Assembly: GCA_020720185.1 (NCBI GenBank)
Contig: DYPB01000109.1
Location: forward strand, 1-6,335
Direction: 5' to 3'
Length of the DNA: 6,335 nucleotides
DNA from: Flavobacterium psychrophilum
Lineage (GTDB): Bacteria > Bacteroidota > Bacteroidia > Flavobacteriales > Flavobacteriaceae
Below, piece after piece: positions 1 through 5,233 of the stretch. The notes beneath the pieces are model-generated. The model worked only from the letters and a program-made list of their open reading frames with translations, had not been told where the DNA came from and did not search any database. Numbering within the stretch: position 1 is the stretch's first letter; each line of letters starts with the position of its first letter. Position numbers and translations under genes: made by a program.

Positions 1-30
1 ACTTCTCTATAAATTGGGAAGTTTTTTTTT
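1..30 (+). terminator. Rho-independent terminator of an upstream gene (at window edge)
   Basis: ACTTCTC (1-7) pairs with GGGAAGT (16-22) as a 7-bp stem with one T-G wobble and an 8-base loop, followed directly by a run of nine T (22-30). This is the classic form of an intrinsic terminator, so a + strand gene probably ends just left of the window. The stem may extend beyond base 1. The T run is followed by seven A and CTT (31-40), so a second fold (AAGTTTTTTT with AAAAAAACTT) is possible and would give some activity on the other strand. Confidence 0.6.
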
Positions 31-58
31 AAAAAAACTTGTAAAAGTAAAAATTAAA

Positions 59-89
59 TTTGATTAACATTTAATTTTATTTACTTTTG
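59..89 (+). promoter_or_regulatory. Bacteroidota-type promoter of the tRNA-Gln gene
   Basis: TTTG (59-62) and TACTTTTG (82-89) are 19 bp apart. This matches the -33 TTTG and -7 TAnnTTTG consensus of the Bacteroidota housekeeping sigma factor very well. Transcription should begin a few bases after 89, leaving a leader of about 15 bases before the mature tRNA 5' end at 111. This is the best promoter match in the window, as expected for a tRNA gene. Confidence 0.75.
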
Positions 90-110
90 CAATCATTTTA
101 AAGCTATAAT

Positions 111-181
111 TGGTCTATGGTGTAATGGTAACACAACTGTTTTTGGTGCAGTCTTTCAAGGTTCGAATCCTTGTAGACCAA
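111..181 (+). tRNA. tRNA-Gln, anticodon UUG
   Basis: A complete cloverleaf can be drawn by eye. The acceptor stem TGGTCTA (111-117) pairs with TAGACCA (174-180), with A181 as discriminator. The D stem is GTGT/ACAC (120-123, 131-134). The anticodon stem ACTGT/GCAGT (136-140, 148-152) encloses loop TTTTGGT (141-147) with anticodon TTG at 143-145. The variable loop is short (153-156). The T stem CAAGG/CCTTG (157-161, 169-173) encloses TTCGAAT. The first pair is U1-A72, a known identity feature of glutamine tRNAs. The 3' CCA is not encoded (181 is followed by CTT), so it must be added by CCA-adding enzyme; the CCA at 178-180 belongs to the acceptor stem. It appears to be a single-tRNA transcript with its own promoter and terminator. 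Confidence 0.97.
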
Positions 182-191
182 CTTTAAAAAT

Positions 192-233
192 GATTTAAAG
201 CGTTGAAAAAAAATGTTTTAAATCGTTTTTTTT
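192..233 (+). terminator. Probable terminator of the tRNA-Gln transcript
   Basis: GATTTAAA (192-199) and TTTAAATC (217-224) are perfect 8-bp inverted repeats separated by a mostly A-rich 17-base loop, and are followed by a run of eight T (226-233). The stem is A/T rich, so it is weak, but the T tract and the position just after the tRNA support a terminator. The left arm overlaps sequence that can also pair with the tRNA leader. Confidence 0.5.
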
Positions 234-264
234 ATTTCATTATTTTAAGCCAATATGAAGATAG

Positions 265-543
265 CATATTTTTGCAAAAGAATTAAATATAAAAACTGTT
301 TTATTTAATCCTGCTTTGCATTCCAGAAGTTATGAGCCTGATATAGAAGAATTTAAAACAAAAAAATATAATCCATTATTATACTTTATTTTAGGAAAAA
401 ACGATCTTTTGATTAAACCTGAAAAAACTATTTTGTTAATTGAAAATGAGAACTTTAATCTCATGTTTTTTGAACATGGACACGATACACCATATCAATT
501 ATTCAAATCCGTAATCACAGATATTATTGCAGAAAATTCTTAA
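265..543 (+). pseudogene. 5'-truncated remnant of a YqiA/YcfP-like alpha/beta hydrolase
   Basis: The frame is open from 265 (after TAG at 262) to TAA ending at 543. The only possible start in the later part is TTG at 316, giving 75 residues. Translation upstream of that TTG is still protein-like: it reads about FAKELNIKTVLFNPALHSRS, which resembles the mid-region of YqiA/YcfP-family esterases (recalled family pattern, not searched). Downstream, ILGKND and FEHGHD fit the Asp and His ends of the catalytic triad (D30 and H56 counted from the TTG). The nucleophile elbow (GxSxG) and the first half of the usual roughly 190-residue fold are missing. A few residues (MKIAYF) continue the likeness in the frame of ATG 255, as if a frameshift lies in the T run near 269-273. 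Homology on both sides of any start codon favours a decayed gene over a real 75-residue protein. Alternatively it is an unrelated small orphan gene. Confidence 0.55.
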
Positions 544-544
544 T

Positions 545-570
545 AAAGATATTGAAAATCAATCTTTTTT
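545..570 (+). terminator. Possible weak terminator after the hydrolase remnant
   Basis: AAAG (545-548) plus ATTG (551-554) can pair with CAATCTTT (560-567), with a two-base bulge and a 5-base loop, ending in six T (565-570). The stem is short and A/T rich. It lies directly after the remnant's stop codon and overlaps the -33 region of the next promoter, so it may be chance in such an A/T-rich sequence. Confidence 0.3.
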
Positions 571-580
571 GTTACTTTTG
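552..580 (+). promoter_or_regulatory. Bacteroidota-type promoter of the DUF3467 gene
   Basis: TTG (552-554) and TACTTTTG (573-580) are 18 bp apart, fitting the Bacteroidota -33/-7 pattern. The start codon at 610 follows after an A-rich leader of roughly 20-25 bases without a Shine-Dalgarno sequence. The -7 octamer is identical to those before tRNA-Gln and topA. Confidence 0.65.
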
Positions 581-609
581 ACGAAAATTATAACCTAAAA
601 TATCAAAAA

Positions 610-906
610 ATGGATCAACAACAAATAAACATAGAACTTGACGAAAACATTGCCGAAGGAATTTACTCAAACCTTGCAATAATTAACCATTCTGCATCAG
701 AATTTGTAGTAGATTTTGTAGCAATGATGCCTGGTGTACCAAAAGCAAAGGTAAAATCGAGAATTGTACTAACGCCACAACACGCCAAACGATTAGTAAA
801 AGCGTTGGCCGAAAATGTGCATCGTTTTGAGATTGCTCATGGCGAAATTAAAGATACCGAACAGCCAACTATTCCGTTAAATTTTGGTCCAGCTGGTCAG
901 GCATAA
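610..906 (+). CDS. DUF3467 domain-containing protein
   Basis: This 98-residue protein spans essentially one DUF3467 domain. The signature runs are INIELDENIAEGIYSNLAII (residues 6-25), then SEFVVDFV, then VKSRIVLTPQHAKRLVKAL (about 48-66), then a short acidic and Pro/Gly-rich tail. It has no signal peptide, membrane segment or catalytic motif, so it should be a small soluble cytoplasmic protein. Its biochemical function is not known. In many Bacteroidota the gene sits directly after rpoC, which has suggested a link to transcription, but rpoC is not upstream here; the gene has its own promoter instead. ATG 610 is the first start in frame and gives the usual N-terminus. The family call is by recognition of the conserved sequence. 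Confidence 0.88.
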   Translation: MDQQQINIELDENIAEGIYSNLAIINHSASEFVVDFVAMMPGVPKAKVKSRIVLTPQHAKRLVKALAENVHRFEIAHGEIKDTEQPTIPLNFGPAGQA

Positions 907-925
907 AATTATTATTCGATAATTT

Positions 926-967
926 AACCGTTATATTCAAAAAAAATATACCTTTGATATAACGGTT
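926..967. repeat. 11-bp perfect inverted repeat between DUF3467 and xerC
   Basis: AACCGTTATAT (926-936) and ATATAACGGTT (957-967) are exact reverse complements, separated by 20 bases. The spacer ends with TACCTTTG (949-956), a match to the Bacteroidota -7 element. Arm centres are 31 bp apart, close to three helical turns. It could be an operator with two half-sites around the xerC promoter, or an RNA hairpin ending the DUF3467 transcript. No T run follows either arm (TCTTTGT on the right), which weakens the terminator reading. Confidence 0.7.
949..956 (+). promoter_or_regulatory. Putative -7 element of the xerC operon promoter
   Basis: TACCTTTG fits TAnnTTTG and lies 24 bases before the xerC start, as expected for a short leader. 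No good -33 TTTG is present at the right distance; the nearest is TTTA at 923-926 with a 22-bp spacer. The promoter may therefore be weak or activator-dependent. It lies between the arms of an 11-bp inverted repeat. Confidence 0.45.
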
Positions 968-980
968 TCTTTGTATATAT

Positions 981-1877
981 ATGTCAAATTTAAAAGCTTT
1001 TCAAGATTATTTGCAATTAGAGAAGAACTATTCTCGACATACCGTAAAGGCTTATCTTGATGATATACAGCATTTTAAAAAATTTGTAGCAATAACATTC
1101 AATCAAAATGATTTAGAAACTATAAATTACTCTCAAATTAGATCTTGGATTGTAAGTTTAGTCGATAATAAAATTAGCAATAATTCTATAAATAGAAAGA
1201 TGCAATCGTTAAAAGCGTTTTACAAATTTTTATTAAAAATTAAACAAATAGAAATCAATCCATTATTAAAACATAAAGCTTTAAAAACGGCTAAAATCTT
1301 ACAAATTCCATTTTCTGAAAAAGAATTAGATAATGTTTTAAATCATACAATTTATAGCGATGATTTTGAGGGCTTTAGAAATAAATTAATTATTGATTTA
1401 TTTTATACAACTGGTATCAGACGATCAGAATTGATACATCTAAAGATAAAAGATATAAATTTATCATCTAAAACCATCAAAGTTTTAGGTAAACGAAATA
1501 AAGAAAGGATTATTCCAATTTTAGAAATAATTGAAATTGAAATAAAAAAATATTTATCAGAAAGAGCTATTTTACAGGAAATTATAGATTTTGAGTATCT
1601 TTTTTTATCACAAAATGGTGTTAAATTGTCAGAATCATTTGTTTATAGATTAATAAATTCATACTTTAGTGGTGTTTCAGAAAAGCTAAAAAAGAGTCCG
1701 CATATTTTAAGACATACATTTGCTACTCAATTACTTAACCATGGTGCAAATTTGAATTCAGTGAAAGAATTATTAGGACATTCAAGTCTTGCATCGACTG
1801 AAATATACACACACAGCAGTTTATCAGAGTTAAGAAAAGTATATGGCAATGCACATCCGAGAAATCAAAAAAAATAA
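981..1877 (+). CDS. xerC: Tyrosine recombinase XerC (chromosome dimer resolution)
   Basis: This 298-residue protein is the usual size of Xer recombinases. An N-terminal SAM-like core-binding domain (about 1-90, with YLQLEKNYSRHTVKAYLDDI) precedes the catalytic domain (about 105-290). All catalytic residues are visible: R147 in TTGIRRSEL, K171 in VLGKRNKER, H241 and R244 in PHILRHTFAT, H267 in LLGHSSL, and nucleophile Y276 in EIYTH. The C-terminal AHPRNQKK resembles the HPRAKR end of E. coli XerC, which favours XerC over XerD or a phage integrase. Family members cut and rejoin DNA at dif to resolve chromosome dimers, normally with a second Xer protein that is not in this window. The stop is 7 bases before the DUF2007 gene, so the two are probably co-transcribed. 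It is the first gene of an operon ending with hpf. No dif site was recognised here. Confidence 0.9.
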   Translation: MSNLKAFQDYLQLEKNYSRHTVKAYLDDIQHFKKFVAITFNQNDLETINYSQIRSWIVSLVDNKISNNSINRKMQSLKAFYKFLLKIKQIEINPLLKHKALKTAKILQIPFSEKELDNVLNHTIYSDDFEGFRNKLIIDLFYTTGIRRSELIHLKIKDINLSSKTIKVLGKRNKERIIPILEIIEIEIKKYLSERAILQEIIDFEYLFLSQNGVKLSESFVYRLINSYFSGVSEKLKKSPHILRHTFATQLLNHGANLNSVKELLGHSSLASTEIYTHSSLSELRKVYGNAHPRNQKK

Positions 1878-1884
1878 TTAGAAA

Positions 1885-2112
1885 ATGAGAGAAATTTTTA
1901 AAGGCTCGTACAGCGAAGCAATGAATGTAAAAAATTTATTGAATAACATTGATATTGAAGTATTTACAATAAATGAAGTTATGGCAAATATAGAACCTTG
2001 GGTTGTTACTTCTGGAGGTTATAAGCCCGTATCGTTAAGGGTTAATAAAAATGATTTTGAAAAAGCAAACCATTTAATGGAGGATTATAACAACGGAAAA
2101 TTAGAAATTTAA
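1885..2112 (+). CDS. DUF2007 family small protein (putative signal-transducing protein)
   Basis: This 75-residue protein matches the DUF2007 layout: an N-terminal beta strand and helix (IFKGSYSEAMNVKNLLNNIDIEVF) with the family's 'A..LL...I' pattern, a variable middle (NEVMANIEPW), a strand (PVSLRVNKNDF) and a last helix (EKANHLMEDY). This is a ferredoxin-like alpha/beta fold. The family label 'putative signal transducing' has little experimental support and the function here is unknown. There is no signal peptide or membrane segment. ATG 1885 lies 7 bases after the xerC stop and 31 bases separate its own stop from hpf, with no promoter motif in either gap, so it is most likely the middle gene of an operon. 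It is an unusual insertion between xerC and hpf, which are often direct neighbours in flavobacteria (recalled). Confidence 0.75.
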   Translation: MREIFKGSYSEAMNVKNLLNNIDIEVFTINEVMANIEPWVVTSGGYKPVSLRVNKNDFEKANHLMEDYNNGKLEI

Positions 2113-2143
2113 AAAAAATGTTCAACTAAAAATATTAAAAATT

Positions 2144-2437
2144 ATGAAAGTAGCCATTCACGCAGTAAATTTTACAATCGATAAAAAATTAGTCGATTAT
2201 TCAGAAGATAAAATGAATAAATTAGAGAAGTTTTATGACAAAATTATAGCCGCCGATGTGTTTTTTAAAGTTGAAAAAACATCGGAGAAAGAAAATAAAA
2301 TTGCCGAAATTAAAATTTTAGTTCCTGGAGATGAGTTTTTAGTAAAAAAACAATGCAAATCATTTGAAGAAGCCGTCGAAGAATGTTCGGAAGCATTAGA
2401 AAGATTATTGCTGAAACGGAAAGAAAAAATTGCTTAA
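2144..2437 (+). CDS. hpf: Short ribosome hibernation-promoting factor (HPF/RaiA family)
   Basis: The 97-residue protein has the beta-alpha-beta-beta-beta-alpha order of the HPF/RaiA/YfiA fold. Strand KVAIHAVNFTI is followed by helix KKLVDYSEDKMNKLEKFYD, strands ADVFFKVEKTSE, KIAEIKILVPG and DEFLVKKQCKS, then a long C-terminal helix (FEEAVEECSEALERLLLKRK). The length matches short HPF (95 residues in E. coli); there is no C-terminal dimerisation domain as in long HPF. Such proteins bind the 30S decoding region and block translation in stationary phase. The end is rich in Lys/Arg, suited to rRNA contact. It is the last gene of the xerC operon, and its stop codon overlaps the A run of the terminator. 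The ATG at 2119 is followed at once by a stop in its frame, so 2144 is the start. Confidence 0.9.
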   Translation: MKVAIHAVNFTIDKKLVDYSEDKMNKLEKFYDKIIAADVFFKVEKTSEKENKIAEIKILVPGDEFLVKKQCKSFEEAVEECSEALERLLLKRKEKIA

Positions 2438-2474
2438 AAAAAATCCCATCTTGTAAAAAGATGGGATTTTTTTT
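2436..2474. terminator. Strong bidirectional terminator between hpf and the DUF5686 gene
   Basis: AATCCCATCTT (2442-2452) and AAGATGGGATT (2458-2468) form a perfect 11-bp stem with a GTAAA loop. Eight A (2436-2443) precede it and eight T (2467-2474) end it, so it is a full intrinsic terminator on both strands. It serves hpf on the + strand, whose stop it overlaps, and the convergent DUF5686 gene on the - strand, whose stop is at 2483-2485. Confidence 0.92.
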
Positions 2475-2482
2475 CTGATAAT

Positions 2483-4972
2483 TTATTCCAAAATATTTAT
2501 TATTTTTATTCCAAATATTACTCCATCTGTTTGAATATCATTTTGATAAGATTTTACATAATCAATTCTAAACATTTTAAATTTTCCGAAACCAAGGTTA
2601 TCTAAACCAATAGAAATCTCTGTATATGTTTTTAATTTTGGAACTGCTAATGAATGAAGACCTAAAACTAGATTAGTTTTTAACAAATTTAAAAGCGGAA
2701 TTTTATTCATTAAAAATCCCTGATCATTATATTCGGAATGGAACTCAAAATAAGCATCGTTTGTACTATTTGAATAATAGGGCAACAAATTAAAAACATT
2801 CAAATATTTATCGGATTGTCCTATATGTGCCTGATTTCCATTAAAATGCTTAAAATCAATAAATGCAATATCCGTTGCATTAAAAAACTTACCTGCCTTT
2901 GCATTGATGGAAATTTCGCCCATGTTTGATAGGTCAAAATCATAATAAATTTTTGCATTAAGATGGTCAAATTCATATTTTGTATCATTTGCGGCAAAGG
3001 TTTTTTCATAACCTAAAAATAAAGTTGGGTATTTTTTGTTTCTTAAATTAAATTTCCCATCTGGTCGTGAAAGGTATTTATTGGCAAAATTTATCCTAAA
3101 ATCTAATCCAATTTTCATTAAATCATGTTGGTCAAATCCAGCATTTACATAATCATTTTGATCTATAGGATTATTTGAAGTGTATAATTTATCTTTGCTA
3201 ATTACCGTATAATCAGTAGTGTTAAACAAAGGTTTTCGGTTTTGATACTCTATTTTTGAATTTAGATTAATTCCATTTGCAATATCTTGTTTATAATTAA
3301 TTTTTGCAAATTCAAGATTATACAATTTCATATAATTATCCATAAAAAAAAGTGTACTAATATCATTAATGAATGGAGAAATAGCAGGATTGTCATTAAA
3401 TTGTGAAACTTTTGTTCCTCCAGAAATTGCAATTTCAGCATAATTCTGATTATTCAATCGATGAGAATATTCTCCAGATATCCTAGCTCTTTTATCAGAA
3501 AATCCGTAGTTTATGGTCGAATTTATTTTAGAAAATTTACCATCTTTATCACTCCATTTATAATATTCAAAACCCGATGACAGCGAATAACCTTGCACAG
3601 TATTGAACGAAAACGATGAGATGTCTATTAATCCTTTATATTTAAAAGAATGTTTTTTGAAACTATTTTTATAATCATAACCAAAAATAAAATCAAGAAC
3701 ACTAAATTTATTATGTTTTTTATCTATCGAATCTAAATATCTTTCAGATTTTCTAATCAACAATAAGCTGTCTTTTTTTGTATAATCTGTTTTTTCCTCA
3801 ATAGTTAAAGGCATTGGTCTAACATTTTCCCAAAATTGATTGTCTTTTTTATTGGCATTATCTTCAAATGACAAAATTTCGTTATTAAATGTTTTTTTAT
3901 CAAAACTATCTATAAATTCATAATTTGAAAAAACATAGTTAAACCCACCCGAGAATTTTATTCCAAATGCACCAACCTTAAAATCAAGTTGTTGTGCATT
4001 TTTAGACCAAATTTTGCTTTTAGAATTATAGGAATAATTTTGTTTTAAATTGATAAATTCAGTAAATTCATCCTGCATTCTATATCCTTTTGTAGTAAAA
4101 TCTACGGCATAAATAGCATAAGAATCGTCCACAATATAAATAAATCCTTCAAAAACAGGTTCTTTATCTCGTTTTGGGAGAACTTTAATTTTATAAATTT
4201 GTTGATTATTTTCATCAAAAAACGAGCCTTCTAATTTATATTTATAATAATTAAACGCATTGTTGGCAATAGGAGAAATTAAATTTATACCTAATGAAAT
4301 GGTATTGTTATAAAAATCATAGTTAGTGTTTTTTGCAGTATTGTAGCTATATCCTTTATCGTTACCCGATATTTTTGAGGCAATAATTTTTTCTTTAATG
4401 TTATTCGGTTTTTCAAAAATTACTTTAGAAATGGTTTCCGATAAATAGATAATTCCGCTACCTGTTGAATCTAAATTTGATCCAAAATCTTCTCCCATAT
4501 CAATCTTTTGACCTAATATTTTTTTAGGCATATCTTTTATTTTAAAGATTCCTTTTGAATAAAAATCGGCTTTAAAACGGGCTGTTTTATCACTATTTTG
4601 CTTTCTATTTTCGATGGCATTTTGAATAATTGCTATTGCGGGATTTACTTTTCTATCAATAACTATTTCATTTAGTGCAATTTGCTCTTCATTCAGTACA
4701 ACATCTAAAATAAAAGGAAACTGATCGATATTGATAGTTGTTTTCTGATTCTTGTAACCTAAACTTTTAAAAATAATGGTGTATTTTCCAAGATTTTTTA
4801 CATTTAATTCATATTTTCCCTGATTGTTTGTACTGGTATTGTTATAAGTACCTTCTAAAAAAACATTCACGGATTGTATAATAGTTCCTTTATTATCAGT
4901 AATAGTTCCTTTTATTTGGGCAAAGTTTAAGGTTGAAATAAGTAATAGGAATAAAGAGAATATTTTTTTCAT
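2483..4972 (-). CDS. Exported DUF5686 / carboxypeptidase-regulatory-like protein, probable outer-membrane barrel
   Basis: Starting at ATG 4972 the protein has 829 residues. MKKIFSLFLLLISTLNFA is a clear signal peptide, with likely cleavage between A18 and Q19. Residues about 19-95 form a carboxypeptidase-D regulatory-like beta domain (IKGTITDNKGTIIQSVNVFL, NQGKYELNV). The DUF5686 region follows, opening with ALNEIVIDRKVNPAIAIIQN and including WENVRPMPLTIEE (about 381-393), a conserved family motif as I recall it. The C-terminal half (about 430-829) alternates aromatic beta strands and polar turns, as in outer-membrane barrels, ending GVIFGIKIINILE. The function is unknown; an envelope role is inferred. 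The frame stays open upstream to ATG 5068, but that would add 32 residues before the signal peptide and overrun a promoter-like site, so 4972 is preferred. It is monocistronic, convergent with hpf and divergent from topA. No frameshift or truncation is seen. Confidence 0.85.
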   Translation of the reverse strand: MKKIFSLFLLLISTLNFAQIKGTITDNKGTIIQSVNVFLEGTYNNTSTNNQGKYELNVKNLGKYTIIFKSLGYKNQKTTINIDQFPFILDVVLNEEQIALNEIVIDRKVNPAIAIIQNAIENRKQNSDKTARFKADFYSKGIFKIKDMPKKILGQKIDMGEDFGSNLDSTGSGIIYLSETISKVIFEKPNNIKEKIIASKISGNDKGYSYNTAKNTNYDFYNNTISLGINLISPIANNAFNYYKYKLEGSFFDENNQQIYKIKVLPKRDKEPVFEGFIYIVDDSYAIYAVDFTTKGYRMQDEFTEFINLKQNYSYNSKSKIWSKNAQQLDFKVGAFGIKFSGGFNYVFSNYEFIDSFDKKTFNNEILSFEDNANKKDNQFWENVRPMPLTIEEKTDYTKKDSLLLIRKSERYLDSIDKKHNKFSVLDFIFGYDYKNSFKKHSFKYKGLIDISSFSFNTVQGYSLSSGFEYYKWSDKDGKFSKINSTINYGFSDKRARISGEYSHRLNNQNYAEIAISGGTKVSQFNDNPAISPFINDISTLFFMDNYMKLYNLEFAKINYKQDIANGINLNSKIEYQNRKPLFNTTDYTVISKDKLYTSNNPIDQNDYVNAGFDQHDLMKIGLDFRINFANKYLSRPDGKFNLRNKKYPTLFLGYEKTFAANDTKYEFDHLNAKIYYDFDLSNMGEISINAKAGKFFNATDIAFIDFKHFNGNQAHIGQSDKYLNVFNLLPYYSNSTNDAYFEFHSEYNDQGFLMNKIPLLNLLKTNLVLGLHSLAVPKLKTYTEISIGLDNLGFGKFKMFRIDYVKSYQNDIQTDGVIFGIKIINILE

Positions 4973-5015
4973 AATTTTATTTTTATTTAATGACGATAAT
5001 GATGTTGATTTGTTA

Positions 5016-5023
5016 CAAAAATA
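5016..5023 (-). promoter_or_regulatory. Putative -7 element of the DUF5686 gene
   Basis: Read on the - strand this is TATTTTTG, a match to TAnnTTTG, 43 bases upstream of ATG 4972. A clear -33 TTTG is not seen; TTTTTC about 20 bp upstream is the closest. Its position inside the longer open frame (4973-5068) argues that translation starts at 4972. Confidence 0.4.
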
Positions 5024-5153
5024 GAATTTATAATTTAGAATGTTTCTTGAAAAAGTATAAAATTTCATTCGTTTTTAATAGCTATATTTCATTTTTATTG
5101 TGTTGTAAAAAGAAAATCGTGGGCAGGGCAGTTTCATTTTTTATATCAGATAG

Positions 5154-5182
5154 TTGAAATTTAAAAAAATCTACTACTTTTG
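5154..5182 (+). promoter_or_regulatory. Bacteroidota-type promoter of topA
   Basis: TTG (5154-5156) and TACTTTTG (5175-5182) are 18 bp apart, the same geometry and -7 octamer as at the DUF3467 gene. Transcription should start a few bases after 5182, giving a leader of about 45 bases ending in an A-rich stretch before ATG 5234, with no Shine-Dalgarno sequence. Confidence 0.7.
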
Positions 5183-5233
5183 CCATTCGAGACTTAAAAG
5201 TCAAACTGTACGAAATAAAATCAAAAAAAACCA

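Larger units (their letters stand above)
4973..5233. other. Divergent intergenic region between the DUF5686 gene and topA
   Basis: This 261-bp stretch carries promoter-like elements for both flanking genes, with the - strand element near 5016 and the + strand pair at 5154-5182. Between them, about 5069-5150, I see no gene or RNA. The only departure from A/T-rich sequence is a tandem GGGCAGGGCA (5121-5130) of unknown meaning. Confidence 0.6.

Noticed and set aside
255..306. 17-codon open frame starting at ATG 255
   Set aside because: Too short and ends in TAA at once; better explained as part of the decayed hydrolase in a shifted frame.
111..1877. tRNA gene plus nearby tyrosine recombinase as an integrative element with an attachment site in tRNA-Gln
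   Set aside because: The recombinase has Xer size, a XerC-like C-terminus and sits in an operon with hpf. No repeat of the tRNA 3' end was seen elsewhere in the window, and there are no phage or conjugation genes.
2113..2143. Separate promoter for hpf
   Set aside because: The 31-base gap has no TAnnTTTG motif; read-through from xerC is the simpler explanation.
2821..3009. 62-residue minus-strand open frame inside the DUF5686 gene
   Set aside because: It is an alternative frame of a real gene, low in complexity and with no promoter or family likeness.
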